From: Phycisphaerales bacterium
GTDB taxonomy: Bacteria > Planctomycetota > Phycisphaerae > Phycisphaerales > UBA1924
Assembly (NCBI GenBank): GCA_029260495.1
Contig: JAJDDD010000017.1
Location: forward strand, 1-64,000
Direction: 5' to 3'
Length of the DNA: 64,000 bases
Shown here: positions 19,619 through 29,607 of the stretch, piece after piece
Layout of the letters: every line of letters begins with the position of its first letter
Numbering within the stretch: position 1 is the stretch's first letter
The notes under the pieces: model-generated
Database searches by the model: none
What the model was told of the DNA's origin: nothing
Seen by the model: only the letters and a program-made list of their open reading frames with translations
Program-made: the position numbers and the translations under genes

Positions 19619-20863
19619 TTATTCCGGGTCGATCAGCACCAGGGGCTTGCGCAAAAGAACCCGATCGTTGATCGGCCCAAACTCGCCCGGCAGGATCGCG
19701 ATCGTCAACAGACGAGCCCGTCCCTGCGGCGCGAGTTCCACTGAGAGCTCCGCAAGCCGCGTTTCCTGATTCAGCCGCTCGCGCACACGCTCGGCGCCGT
19801 CGATCGAAACCACAATCTCGCAATCTCCCCAAGGCAGCGCGTCGATCGGCATCTCCGCCAGCGCCGCAAACCGCCGCGCCGCCGCCGGAAGCTCCCACGA
19901 GACAACCAAAGGTCCATTGAGCGCCAGGTCCGGCGTGTTGAGGTCGATGGGTGAGCTCCGCCCAGCCAGGTTCGCAGCGCTCACCGGATCGAGAAGCCGA
20001 CGTCGATCAATCGCCCGCTGCTCTGCAGGCGCCAGCGTCGCCAGGGGAAGCAGCCGTCCCGCTTCAAATGCGACCGCTCGCACCGAGTCCAGCGGATATT
20101 CCGCGCTTTGGCCAGTAGGAAGCGTCACCGACACTTCGCCCAGCGCATTGCTCGCCATCGAAGAGACCACCGCGACCGTCCCGTCATCAAGCCAGACGAC
20201 CAGCCCGCCCAGACGATCCAGATTGTTCGCCAGTCGCGCCGCTGCGACACGCTCCGGGGCCACCGCGATCAACTCGTCAGCGACTTCAATCTCAACCGGA
20301 TTGCCCAGCGAAATCAAAAAACCGCTCAAGACATCGCCATTGACCAGCAGAACGGAATCATTGGTAGCCGGGAGAGGCGCTGAGCGCTCATCTTTCGCGC
20401 CGCGCAGCTCCCGGCGCATTCCCGCGTCAAGCACCACCTGCGCCACACGATCCATCTCAACGCTGATGCGCCCAAAGGCAGGATGTGTCCACACCACGAC
20501 ATCTTCATCGCCGCTCGCTGTCGCGTGCTCACCCGGAAAACGCTGACCATCAATCAGCTCAAGAAATCCTCGCTGCTCAGGCTGATTTTCATCGGCGCCA
20601 ACTGGAGTCTTTGTCGGGTCGGGCAGCATCGCGACAACTCCCCCCAAGGTCGCTTGCCGACGTCGACCATGTTCATCTTCATAAATGATAAAAGTGTCCG
20701 AGAGCGAAAGCAGCCGAATAAACGTCGGACGCAGCTCAAGATCGACAAGCACACGCCGATCATTCTGGGCGCCGGCAGGCTGAGCAATGACAACCAGCGC
20801 CAAAGCCGCTGCCATCAGCGCGCGCACAGCGTTTTGAGCGTATCGACATGTCAACTCAGTCAT
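19619..20863 (-). CDS. Secreted protein of unknown function at the end of the MoxR/vWA gene block
   Basis: The protein has 414 residues from ATG 20863. The N-terminal hydrophobic segment (ALMAAALALVVIAQPAGAQ) is a cleavable signal peptide. The mature part has several beta-strand blocks that repeat a 'substance or amount defined in LVNGDVLSGFL / LIDGQRFPGEH' style, together with TVAVVSSMASNALGEVSVTLPTG; this hints at repeated SH3-like or Sm-like beta barrels, as in other planctomycete proteins, but I cannot name the family. It lies 150 bases downstream of the terpene-cyclase-fold gene, in the same direction, and could be the last gene of that block. Confidence 0.72.
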   Translation of the reverse strand: MTELTCRYAQNAVRALMAAALALVVIAQPAGAQNDRRVLVDLELRPTFIRLLSLSDTFIIYEDEHGRRRQATLGGVVAMLPDPTKTPVGADENQPEQRGFLELIDGQRFPGEHATASGDEDVVVWTHPAFGRISVEMDRVAQVVLDAGMRRELRGAKDERSAPLPATNDSVLLVNGDVLSGFLISLGNPVEIEVADELIAVAPERVAAARLANNLDRLGGLVVWLDDGTVAVVSSMASNALGEVSVTLPTGQSAEYPLDSVRAVAFEAGRLLPLATLAPAEQRAIDRRRLLDPVSAANLAGRSSPIDLNTPDLALNGPLVVSWELPAAARRFAALAEMPIDALPWGDCEIVVSIDGAERVRERLNQETRLAELSVELAPQGRARLLTIAILPGEFGPINDRVLLRKPLVLIDPE

Positions 20864-21012
20864 CCGGTTCAAACGCACTGCCTTCACTTTAATAAGTCTA
20901 GCGCCGGAGCCCTGTTCTGCCACACATTCCGGCTGAATAATGAACAGGTTCGCTCGCTCCCCGCTCTCTTCCCTCTTCTCGGTCTTCCTCCGGGTTCTCT
21001 ACGCTCCTTTTT

Positions 21013-22107
21013 TCACTTCTGAAAGATCGGCAGATATCGCTTGGGCATCTGCAGGATGATCAGCGCCATCGCCGTTCCATAGGAAGAACCCGCGTGCTGA
21101 TCGTCCCAATAACCATCCGACACGCGCAGCCGCAACAGCTCCTCCCGAATCGCCGGCCACCACTCCGCCCAATACTCCCCGCCCGCGAGGTACATCGTCT
21201 GCACCGCGTAGTAATGCCCGTAGTAGTAATGCGCTCCCTGCCGGGTGTTGCGCCCGGGCTGGGCTCGCTGCATGAGATACCCAAGCCCAAGATCAATCGC
21301 CTGATCCTCATAGATGCCCGCGTAATACAGGCTCGCCACCCCCGCAGCAGAGCGAGGCCACGCCGACCCCCCGCTCGTCAGTTGATACTTGAACCCGCCA
21401 TCAACATTCTGACATCGGCGCACGTACTCAACCGCCTTGTCAATCGTCTGCTTGGGCACCTCAATGCCCGCGTTGCGCGCCGATCGCAGCGCCATGATCT
21501 GGCAGATCGTCACCGAAATATCCGCATCGTAAGGCACCGGGTTGTAGCGCCAGCCGCCGTCCGCGTTCTGCGTCTGCACAATCAAACGCACCGCCTTCAC
21601 CAGCGCCTCGTACAAGCGCTCCGCCTGCGCTACATCAGGGCCGCCCGCCGTCATGCCATACACTTCACCCAGAAACAGCGCCGCAAACCCGTGCCCATAC
21701 ATCGGCCCGTGCGAAGTGTCCGCAGCCAGGAGCCCCGTCTCCGCGACATTGCTGATGATGAAATCCAGCCCGCGCGAAATCACCTCCCCATATCCGCCGC
21801 GCCCCGGCATATGACCGTCGGCCATGAACGACAAGCACACCAGCGCTGTAATCCCAACATGCCTTCCATACCGCGTACCGCCGTTGAATGAGCCATCCTG
21901 GTTCTGCTGCGACGCAAGCCACGCCAAACCCTCAGTCACCGCACGATCAAGCTCCGGCGTAATCTCATTCTCAAGCGCGTTGTTCTGCGCCCCATCATCA
22001 GGCCGATCCTGACCAAAAGAGCCAGCGCTCGCAAAACAGAGCGCTATTGCACAAAAACTCGGCGTCAACACCCTTTTCAAACCGCAAACTGAAAATCGCG
22101 CCTTCAT
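21013..22107 (-). CDS. Secreted alpha/alpha-barrel protein of the prenyltransferase/squalene-oxidase repeat class
   Basis: This is a 364-residue protein with a signal peptide (to about SFGQ). Repeated units have the QW-like signature of terpene-cyclase-fold repeats: WLASQQNQDGSFNGG, QTQNADGGWRYNP, RCQNVDGGFKYQ and YYGHYYAVQTMY. The catalytic DxDD motif of squalene-hopene cyclases is not seen; the closest is DADIS. It is therefore probably a non-cyclase binding protein sharing the fold. The start overlaps the previous gene's stop as ATGA, so it is translationally coupled to the Q/S-rich protein. Such proteins are commonly encoded beside MoxR/vWA gene blocks in planctomycetes; their function is unproven. 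Confidence 0.85.
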   Translation of the reverse strand: MKARFSVCGLKRVLTPSFCAIALCFASAGSFGQDRPDDGAQNNALENEITPELDRAVTEGLAWLASQQNQDGSFNGGTRYGRHVGITALVCLSFMADGHMPGRGGYGEVISRGLDFIISNVAETGLLAADTSHGPMYGHGFAALFLGEVYGMTAGGPDVAQAERLYEALVKAVRLIVQTQNADGGWRYNPVPYDADISVTICQIMALRSARNAGIEVPKQTIDKAVEYVRRCQNVDGGFKYQLTSGGSAWPRSAAGVASLYYAGIYEDQAIDLGLGYLMQRAQPGRNTRQGAHYYYGHYYAVQTMYLAGGEYWAEWWPAIREELLRLRVSDGYWDDQHAGSSYGTAMALIILQMPKRYLPIFQK

Positions 22108-22859
22108 TGCTCGCCATCCTCCTCCGCAAGCCGCCTGTAATATTCCTCAGTCAGCCGCTTATACATCGAGCTGAACCGATCGCTGCGCCCCTGCAGGAGT
22201 GTCTCGCGCACGCGCTCCGGAAGTGATCCCCACGCCGCCGGCGCCGCGTCGATCGCGTCGTTCAAATCGCCTTCACGACCCGCCGGAAGATTCGCATTCT
22301 CACTCGAATCCCCCTGCTGCTCTTTGTTCTGACCCTGCTTCTGTGATTGAGGCTGCGATGGCTGCTGCTTGGATTGCGACTGTGACTGTGATTGCGACTG
22401 CGATGAAGAGCTGCTCTGGCTCTGCTGCTGCTCCGCCTGCTCGATCAGCACGTCCAGCTTCTTGATGATCTCTTCCTGCATCCGCTGCGTATTGAGCCCC
22501 GCATCCGCGCCGCGCTCAATGCGATCCGCAGCGTCGCCCATCTGCTTGATCGCCTGCACGAACATCTCCGAAACTTCCTGCGCCGAAAGCGCCCGCTCAA
22601 GCTCGCCTTCATTAGGATCAAGCTCTTCATCAAGCGCGTCGCTGTCCCCGTCGTCAACCCGCCGCGCCGGGCGATCCTCTTCCGGCATGCCAAGAAGATC
22701 ATCCAGGTCAGGCTCATCATTCGCCCTGGGCGCCGTCTCAGTTTCGCTCGCCGGCGCTTCATCAGCTTCCGAATCAGTCTGCGCGATCACCGGCGCCGCG
22801 AGAAACGTCGCGAACAAGGCGCCGCCCGCCCACAAACCCAACAACTGTTTCATATTCAT
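22104..22859 (-). CDS. Secreted, Q/S-rich coiled-coil protein
   Basis: The protein has 251 residues. A signal peptide (MNMKQLLGLWAGGALFATFLAAPVIAQ) is followed by an acidic region, a predicted helical segment (about 85-140), a serine/glutamine repeat (QQSQSSSSSQSQSQSQSQSK), and a C-terminal helical part with LPERVRETLLQGRSDRFSSMYKRLTEEYYRRLAEE. The C-terminal part resembles the ending common to planctomycete proteins next to DUF4175-like genes. It overlaps the upstream giant gene and the downstream barrel gene by ATGA at both ends. The neighbouring 1393-residue protein has a similar Q-rich stretch, so the two may interact. Confidence 0.75.
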   Translation of the reverse strand: MNMKQLLGLWAGGALFATFLAAPVIAQTDSEADEAPASETETAPRANDEPDLDDLLGMPEEDRPARRVDDGDSDALDEELDPNEGELERALSAQEVSEMFVQAIKQMGDAADRIERGADAGLNTQRMQEEIIKKLDVLIEQAEQQQSQSSSSSQSQSQSQSQSKQQPSQPQSQKQGQNKEQQGDSSENANLPAGREGDLNDAIDAAPAAWGSLPERVRETLLQGRSDRFSSMYKRLTEEYYRRLAEEDGEQ

Positions 22860-25800
22860 TGCGCGCCTCCGCTCATCCCTGGAATTTCCGGCTTCGATAG
22901 TTTTTCAATCAGCACCTCACCCAAACTCTGCAAGTCCCGCTGCGCTTCGCCAAGCTCGTTCATCTTCTCAGACGTAATCCCCGCGGTTTCGGAAGCTGCC
23001 CGCGTCCGCTGCGCCACATCCACCTGAATCTGCCGCAACAACTTGAGCTCCGCGATCGGCGGAATCAACGGCTGATCTCCACCCTGCGAGGACCCTCCCT
23101 CCCCGCCGCCCTGATTCCCCTTGTTGAAATCCTCCTCAGGCTTCTGACCCTCAGCCAGCGCCTCAATCAGCGCCCGCAACAGCCCCACCGCGCGCTCCTG
23201 AGGCGCAACCGCCTGATCAGGCGCCGCCGAACGCAGCGATTCCGCCGCCTGGCGTGTCACACGATCAAGCTGCTTGTGCGCATAATCAAAGACCGCCGCC
23301 TCCGTGAGCTCGCTAGTCTCCGCCACCAGATCCGCCAACTCGTTGGCGATGCCCTCCTGACCCTCCGCCAGCGAGCGCACCTTCGCCCGATCCCGTCGGG
23401 AGAGTTTTTCAATCTCAGCAAATGGAACTGTCTCGCTGGCAATCGCCACCTGCTGCTCCAATAGCTCACGATACTTCTGCTTGATCTCCTGAAGCTTACG
23501 ATCCTTCTGCTGCTGCGCAAGCTCCGCTGCGATCTCCTCCGCCTTCTCCTTCGCTTCGCGCAGCTTCTCAAGACTCACGTCTTCATCATCCTGCGCCTTC
23601 TCACTCTGGATCGGCTCTGACCGCAACGAAAGAATCGCCCGCGTCTGCGCCTCTGACGCCTGCCCCACCAGATTCGCGACTGGCGCCAGCGCACGGTCGG
23701 CTGTCTTCACCATGTCAAGCACCGCCAGCGTGTTCTGATTCAAACGAATCATCCCCTGATCGAGCCCGTCGAAGACAGCCAGATCAATCGCAGCTGTCAA
23801 CGCGCTGAGTTCAATCTCCTGCCTGCGGATGAGCGCTTCGAGCGATTCAATCACACTCGCGAGCATGCGCTGCAGCGCCTCTTCACGGGCTCGCTGGCCT
23901 CGCTCGATGTCCTCAAGCATTTCTTCAAGGTCTTCGATCGCCTCTTCCTGCTGTTCGCCCGCAGCCGCCATCTGGTTTTGGCCAGCATTCTTCGACGCCT
24001 GCTCCATCTTCTGCGCCGTCTGTTGTTCCTGAGCCCGTCGCGCCGCAGCGCTCATGCCAGCCGACGCCGAGGGGTCATTCTCACGAAGCTGCTGAGCCCG
24101 CTCCGCAAGATCGTTGGTGAGCTCCTCCGTCTTTTCCGCGAGTTCTCGCTGCCGCTGGGCGATGCGCTCAAGCTCGGAAAGCTCACGCTCCGAAAGCTCG
24201 TTCACATCCCGCCCCGCGTTGCGCGACGCCGCCTCCGCGGTGCGCTCGCGCAGCTCGCGCTGCTCTTCAAGCATCCCTTCAAGCTCACGCCGCATCACCC
24301 ATTCATCTTCACCCTGATCCAAAAGTGTGATGAGATTCTCAAGCTCCTCGCGCACGCGCTCCTGAGCGTTCTGAATCTCCTCGCGCTCCTGCTGACGCTG
24401 GGCTTCCTCCTGCTCGCCGCCTGGCTGCTGCTGTCCCTGCTGCTCGCCTTGCTGTCCTTGTTCACCTTGCTGACCTTGTTGCCCCTGCTGACCCTGACTC
24501 TGCTGCCCGCCTTGCTGTGACTGCTGACCCTCTTGCCCGCTTTCCTGCCCGCTTTGTTGACTCTGTCCATCTTGTTGTGACTGCTCGCCCTGTTGATCGC
24601 CCTGGGCGTTTTCACTGTTTTGTTCGCCACTGTTTTGTTCGCCTCTTTGGGCTTCATCAGACTGCTCGCCCTGCTCGCCCCCCTGCTGCTGGGAGCCACC
24701 TGGCGCCTGCGCACCCTGATTCCCCTGCTGGCCATTTTGGGAGCCCTGCTGATTTTGTGCGCGCTCTCCTTCCTCGCTGCGCTCTCCCTGCTCATCCGCG
24801 CGCTCGCCTTCTTCACCGTCGCCTTGTGCGACTGCCCGATCGAGTCGTTCCGCAGCCTGCTTTGAGCGGCGTCCCGCCTCTGTCAGCGCTTCGCCTGCCT
24901 CCTTCAAGAGCCCCTGCAGTTGCTCGTCATTCAGCCCGTTGGAAGAAACCCGATCTCCCAACTGCTCAACGCTCTCCGCCTGCCTCGCGACGCGCTCTGA
25001 TATCTGCGCCTGCTCGCGCTTCGCCTGCCCATCAGGCCCATATCGCTCCACCCGCTGCATCGTCGCAGCCTGCATTTCGTCAATCCGAATCGCCTGCTGG
25101 CGCACATCCGCCAAAGATCGGCGAATCTCCTCAATCAAGTCCGCCTCGGAAATCACATAAAGTCGCCTCGTCGCGGATCGCTCCGCATCGCGCAGCGCTC
25201 CGCCCGACGCAAACACATCCTGCGCCCCCGCTGTGAGCCACACCTGATCGCCAGGCTTCACCCCGAGGACCGACAAATCAATCTTCGCTGATGCGCTCGC
25301 CAGCGCGCCACCCTGTGCTTCAACCCGCGCAAGCTCCGTCACCTCGCCCGCTTCAACCGCTCCGCCCGGACCGCTTGGCTCTCCATCATTTCCGCCCGCA
25401 GGCTTCGCGATTTGCTGTTCGAGCCACACCGCCAACAAGCCGACATCATCGCGACCCTCGCCCACCGCATCGATCACAGCCGTCGCGAGCACATTTCGAT
25501 CCGATTCAGGCGCCGTCACCGTCACGCTGGGAGGCCGATCCTCGACCGCGTCAAACCGATACACCGCTTCATCAACCGATGCGATCCCGTGCTCATCCGT
25601 CAGTGAAATCGGAAAACGCATCGACTCATCGAGCGCAAACCGAAGCGTCCACACGTTTGAGTCAATAGACGCTTCAATCTCAATCCCTTCATCGCGACCA
25701 GCAGCCCCAAACACTGCCTCGCGCCAACCGGCATCCTCAGTCGCAACCGGAATCGCTTTATTCAAAGTCAGCTTCAGCTCGACTTCGCTCCCGCTCAGTG

Positions 25801-27037
25801 AACGCGGCGCAATCGCGCGCTCATCGCGCCCGGTTCCCATATCCCGATCAACAATCTCTCGCCCCGCTGTCTCAATATTCACCCCAAGCGCCGACGCATA
25901 CGCAGGAGGCATGATCGTCGCGCTCGCAGTGACAACCTCAGGAGGAGGAACCAGACGCACCCGGCGCCATTCCGTCGTGTCGTCAACTGTCTCAAATCGA
26001 TATTCAACAAACTCCGCGTCCGCTTCGATCAACCTCTCAAAAAGCTCGCCTTCGCCGCGAACCGCAACATCTCCAGCGACGCCCTCAACCTCGCCCGCCA
26101 CAGACGCCTGCACCCGACGCTCTTGCCAGTTCATCAGCATGCGATTGGTGGAAATCGTCTGTCCACCGCTGATAAATCGATACCGGGCTGCGACGTTTGT
26201 GCGCTCAACCGTTGTATTTGTGCGCATCAGAGCGGCGCGTAAGGGCAGCGCCTGCCCGAGTGGATGCACCCGCGCCGTCGTCGCGTCAACCACCAGTGTG
26301 CGCTTGGGCCACTCCGCCCCCACCCAGGGCGCCGCGAGCCTGGTCGCGCCGATCGTCGTCAGCGCCGGCTGCCAGACAAACACCCCCGCCGCCATCAACA
26401 GCGCCAGCGCAAACACACCCCCCGCGCGCGCCAGACGGTCCTTCCGGATCAGCCCGCGCGTCGCGCCAGCGCGAAACCTTGCGCCCGCTTCCTTCACCAC
26501 GCGCGATGCGAGATTTCCTGAAACACTCTCACCGTCCGCCCACTGGCGCACGGCGTCTTCCGGGTGAGCGCCGGGAACAGGCTGCATCGCGCCCGAGGCG
26601 TCGCCCGAGGTCGCCAACTCAACCCCGCTCGCCAGCCAACCCGAAAGCTCCGGGTGATGCTCCTCCACGCGCAACGCCATCGCGGTCGTCGATGGTCGAA
26701 ACCGGATCGCAGGCCCAACAAATCGCCACAGAACAAATACAGCGCCGACAGCCAGCACACTCAGATGCACCGCGCGCAGCGGGGTCGGAAAACGGAGAAA
26801 GTAATCCGCGAACCCCATCACCACCGCGATCGCAATCAAGGCTGCGCCCAGCATGGCGCTGCGCTGAGCGATCAGCGTCGCCCGTGCGCGGGCTGCGAGC
26901 GACCGCAGCGCCGACCGCACGGACTCCATCCGATCCACACTGTTGCTGATCAACTCAAGATCAGGCGTGAGCGCCGGCGCTAAGTCATCTTCATTCGGAA
27001 CGTTCATATCATCGCGGGGAAGGCTGCCATCGCTCAT
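22856..27037 (-). CDS. Giant membrane-anchored protein, DUF4175-like, with Q/G-rich stretch and coiled coils
   Basis: This is a protein of 1393 residues. After a short cytoplasmic start there are two membrane helices (about 45-105) and a third near 210-230, in the order seen in DUF4175-type proteins. A large extracytoplasmic beta-rich part carries IASVDEAVYRFDAVEDRPPSVTV-like blocks. Next come long charged coiled coils (QQAIRIDEMQAATMQ onward), a Gln/Gly/Glu/Ser low-complexity stretch (24390-24760), and more coiled coil, ending with KPEIPGMSGGAQ. ATG 27037 is preferred over an earlier codon at 27073. It heads the four-gene segment joined by ATGA overlaps. The role is unknown; the family is usually found with vWA and MoxR genes. 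Confidence 0.78.
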   Translation of the reverse strand: MSDGSLPRDDMNVPNEDDLAPALTPDLELISNSVDRMESVRSALRSLAARARATLIAQRSAMLGAALIAIAVVMGFADYFLRFPTPLRAVHLSVLAVGAVFVLWRFVGPAIRFRPSTTAMALRVEEHHPELSGWLASGVELATSGDASGAMQPVPGAHPEDAVRQWADGESVSGNLASRVVKEAGARFRAGATRGLIRKDRLARAGGVFALALLMAAGVFVWQPALTTIGATRLAAPWVGAEWPKRTLVVDATTARVHPLGQALPLRAALMRTNTTVERTNVAARYRFISGGQTISTNRMLMNWQERRVQASVAGEVEGVAGDVAVRGEGELFERLIEADAEFVEYRFETVDDTTEWRRVRLVPPPEVVTASATIMPPAYASALGVNIETAGREIVDRDMGTGRDERAIAPRSLSGSEVELKLTLNKAIPVATEDAGWREAVFGAAGRDEGIEIEASIDSNVWTLRFALDESMRFPISLTDEHGIASVDEAVYRFDAVEDRPPSVTVTAPESDRNVLATAVIDAVGEGRDDVGLLAVWLEQQIAKPAGGNDGEPSGPGGAVEAGEVTELARVEAQGGALASASAKIDLSVLGVKPGDQVWLTAGAQDVFASGGALRDAERSATRRLYVISEADLIEEIRRSLADVRQQAIRIDEMQAATMQRVERYGPDGQAKREQAQISERVARQAESVEQLGDRVSSNGLNDEQLQGLLKEAGEALTEAGRRSKQAAERLDRAVAQGDGEEGERADEQGERSEEGERAQNQQGSQNGQQGNQGAQAPGGSQQQGGEQGEQSDEAQRGEQNSGEQNSENAQGDQQGEQSQQDGQSQQSGQESGQEGQQSQQGGQQSQGQQGQQGQQGEQGQQGEQQGQQQPGGEQEEAQRQQEREEIQNAQERVREELENLITLLDQGEDEWVMRRELEGMLEEQRELRERTAEAASRNAGRDVNELSERELSELERIAQRQRELAEKTEELTNDLAERAQQLRENDPSASAGMSAAARRAQEQQTAQKMEQASKNAGQNQMAAAGEQQEEAIEDLEEMLEDIERGQRAREEALQRMLASVIESLEALIRRQEIELSALTAAIDLAVFDGLDQGMIRLNQNTLAVLDMVKTADRALAPVANLVGQASEAQTRAILSLRSEPIQSEKAQDDEDVSLEKLREAKEKAEEIAAELAQQQKDRKLQEIKQKYRELLEQQVAIASETVPFAEIEKLSRRDRAKVRSLAEGQEGIANELADLVAETSELTEAAVFDYAHKQLDRVTRQAAESLRSAAPDQAVAPQERAVGLLRALIEALAEGQKPEEDFNKGNQGGGEGGSSQGGDQPLIPPIAELKLLRQIQVDVAQRTRAASETAGITSEKMNELGEAQRDLQSLGEVLIEKLSKPEIPGMSGGAQ
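24390..24760. repeat. Low-complexity repeat encoding a Gln/Gly/Glu/Ser-rich region
   Basis: About 370 bases inside the giant gene encode runs built from QQG, GQQ, QSQQ and EQ units. On the plus strand they appear as repeated CTGCTG, CTGCCC and TTGTTG words. The stretch is in frame and looks like an expandable linker. Confidence 0.75.
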
Positions 27038-27237
27038 AAAACTCACTGCCCTTTCCGTCGCCTGACCAATCACGGGCGTTCAACGACGCCGCACGTCATC
27101 CTCTTTAGACGCCCTTACCAACCCGTGGATCACCATTTTCGCCCATTTTTCCATCTGCTGGCCGACAATCTCCTCAACTCTTATCGGCCGACAGCGCGGG
27201 CGCGGCGCCCAGTCCCCCTAAAAAACCCAACTGAACT

Positions 27238-29607
27238 CTACACCAGCCGCACCGCTCGACGACCAACCCATTCCAGCGTCAACAGCAAAATCACCACCAA
27301 GAGCGCCAGAGGGGTGTCCCACAGGGCTTCCGTCGTCTCATTGACCAGCCGAACCCGCCGATTCGGGAGCTTGGGGGGCAATCCCGCCAGCTCGTCAGCG
27401 GGCACCACTTCCCCACCTGTCTCCGACGCGATGGCTGCGAGCAGGGCGTGATTCGTCTCAGGGCGGCGCAGCTCATCATCGGGGAGCGTCACCTCGACCT
27501 GCTCGCTCAGTCCCAATCCCGCCAGCGCCGCCTCGGCGCCTTCGATGCGCCACTCGCCAGCTTCGGAAGCTGCCCACGTCGTGCCGAATCGTCTGCCATC
27601 CTGGCCTTCTGAAGTCAGTCGCAGTTCGATTGGCGCGGGCGCTTCGGCTTCACCTGCCCGGCGCTCGCGCTCCAGGCGCACCGTCACACTCGAAAGTCCA
27701 AGCTCAAGCAACGCCTGATCGAGGATCTCCACACTCACATACACCGATTGATCCACCACAGCGCGGCGGGGCTCTGCGGTCAGGATCGCTGACTTCCCGC
27801 TTTTGGTCAGTGAGACGCGCCCGAGCATGCGCACAAGCTGCAACCAGAATCGCTCAAAGAGTTGCTCGCCGCGCCCGTAGCGCCAGCGCCAGATTTCATC
27901 CGTCGCGACATACAAAATCGTTCCGGCGCCAAACCGCATGGAAAGCACGAGGGGCGTCGAGTTTGCGCTCATCTGCGCAGACTCGGCAACTGTGACATCA
28001 TCCACCGCGAGCGCGAGCGCCTCAGCGGTCGGCTTCATTGCGCTGGGATCAATCCGTTGAATCCAGCGCAACATCGACCATCCCGACGCCCGATCGGCCA
28101 GCTTCGCGGGCCACGGCTCGCTTGCGTCTTCAGAAAGCTGCAACACGCCGAACCGGTCAGCCAGAATCGTGGGCTGGACCAGCGCGTTGCGGTTGGGGTC
28201 TGACACCGCGCCCCCGCGCGAAAATGGCAGCAAGTCCGCGAGCGCCGTCCCCCACCATGCGTCAGGCGTCGAGCCCTCGCCGCCGATCCACAGCAATCCG
28301 CCGCCCCGAATCGAAACATGCTCGCGCAGGTCTTCAAGCTGCTTCGTTGAAAAGACATTTGGGGAAACATCCCCGAGAATCACTACGTCGTACTCAGCCC
28401 ACTCCTCGGGAGAGCCGGGCAGCGCGTCAATCTCGATATCCCCTTCCTGACTCGATCTTTTCGTCGGCGAGAAGAGCAAGTTGCTCGACATCACCGATTT
28501 CTCTCGAATCAGCAGATTCTTCAGATAGCGCTGCTCCCAGCGCGGGTATCCATCCACATAGAGCGCGCGCAGCGGACGGTCGATCAGCTCTACGCCGACC
28601 TCCACCTGATTGTTCCCAGCGATCAGATCAGGTGAATCGGGCTCAAGCTCGACGATCCATGTGCGCATGCCCGCTTCTTCCGGGCGATGTGTCAGTGTGA
28701 CGGTCGTGTCGCTGGCGCCTGGTTCGATTCGCTGTTCATCGAGCGTGAGTCCGGTCGCTTCATCAATGAGTCGGACGGTGGCGCCGCTCGCTGCGGTCGC
28801 GCCGAGTGATTCAACATCAACGGTGACAGGCGCGATGTCATTGACGAATGCGACGCCGGGACCTTCGGCGCGCCGGATCGCAAGATCGCCCACGGGATCG
28901 GCGCTTCCAAGCGGAACAACATGCACCGGCGTCGCTTCTGCTTGCAGCCGGCGAATCGCTGCCCGCGATGGCTCATCAATGGATCGTCCATCGGAAAAAA
29001 TCACAACTGACGAGAGCGGCCGGGCCGCTGCCCGGCGCAGGGCCTGATCAAGCGCCCGCGACAAGCTCGTCCTTCGGCCGGCCGGCTCGCCGAGATCGAG
29101 CGCTCCATCCACGCCCGGCGTTCCGGACACCGGAAGGTCATAGGCCCCGGCGTCAAACCCGAGCCAGACGACTGTTCGTTGTTCCGCGAGGGTTGACCAC
29201 ATCGGCCATGACCTGCCGATCGCGTCGCGCAGTTGCTCTTCGCGTGTGATGCCGAGTCCTTCCACTCTTCCCTGACCTGGCGCGTCTGCAATCGTCATTG
29301 ACTCTGAACGATCGACCAGCGCAATCACCCAGTCGCGCTCGACGGATTCATCCGTCTTGACAAGTTGCGGCCCGGTGATGAGCGCCACAATCGCAATGAG
29401 AAGCAGCGCCCGCGTGATCGCCAGCAACACGCGGGCGGCGCCAGGGGCTGCGAGCCGGGAATAGCTCCACACTGCGAACGCGATCGCCGCCGCCCCCACG
29501 CCCGGCCACGCCCACACGGGGAGCGGTCGTTCAAACCCGATTCGTACGCTCTCTGCGCCAAATCGCAGCGTGTCGAGGTCCAAGGCCCAGGTGAGAAAAT
29601 CGTTCAT
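27238..29607 (-). CDS. vWA-domain membrane protein with glutamine-amidotransferase-like module
   Basis: This is a 789-residue protein. Two N-terminal membrane helices (about 31-80) precede a von Willebrand A domain whose metal site is intact: DRSESM with D99, S101 and S103. Further on, VILGDVSPNVFSTKQL and VSIRGGGLLWIGGEGS mark a class-I glutamine-amidotransferase-like fold, common in this family and probably non-catalytic. A last membrane helix (LALLVVILLLTLEW) anchors the C-terminus. The start ATG overlaps the upstream stop (ATGA at 29604-29607). The protein pairs with the adjacent BatA-like protein, whose own metal site is degraded. By analogy it would help assemble or protect an envelope complex; this is inference. 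Confidence 0.87.
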   Translation of the reverse strand: MNDFLTWALDLDTLRFGAESVRIGFERPLPVWAWPGVGAAAIAFAVWSYSRLAAPGAARVLLAITRALLLIAIVALITGPQLVKTDESVERDWVIALVDRSESMTIADAPGQGRVEGLGITREEQLRDAIGRSWPMWSTLAEQRTVVWLGFDAGAYDLPVSGTPGVDGALDLGEPAGRRTSLSRALDQALRRAAARPLSSVVIFSDGRSIDEPSRAAIRRLQAEATPVHVVPLGSADPVGDLAIRRAEGPGVAFVNDIAPVTVDVESLGATAASGATVRLIDEATGLTLDEQRIEPGASDTTVTLTHRPEEAGMRTWIVELEPDSPDLIAGNNQVEVGVELIDRPLRALYVDGYPRWEQRYLKNLLIREKSVMSSNLLFSPTKRSSQEGDIEIDALPGSPEEWAEYDVVILGDVSPNVFSTKQLEDLREHVSIRGGGLLWIGGEGSTPDAWWGTALADLLPFSRGGAVSDPNRNALVQPTILADRFGVLQLSEDASEPWPAKLADRASGWSMLRWIQRIDPSAMKPTAEALALAVDDVTVAESAQMSANSTPLVLSMRFGAGTILYVATDEIWRWRYGRGEQLFERFWLQLVRMLGRVSLTKSGKSAILTAEPRRAVVDQSVYVSVEILDQALLELGLSSVTVRLERERRAGEAEAPAPIELRLTSEGQDGRRFGTTWAASEAGEWRIEGAEAALAGLGLSEQVEVTLPDDELRRPETNHALLAAIASETGGEVVPADELAGLPPKLPNRRVRLVNETTEALWDTPLALLVVILLLTLEWVGRRAVRLV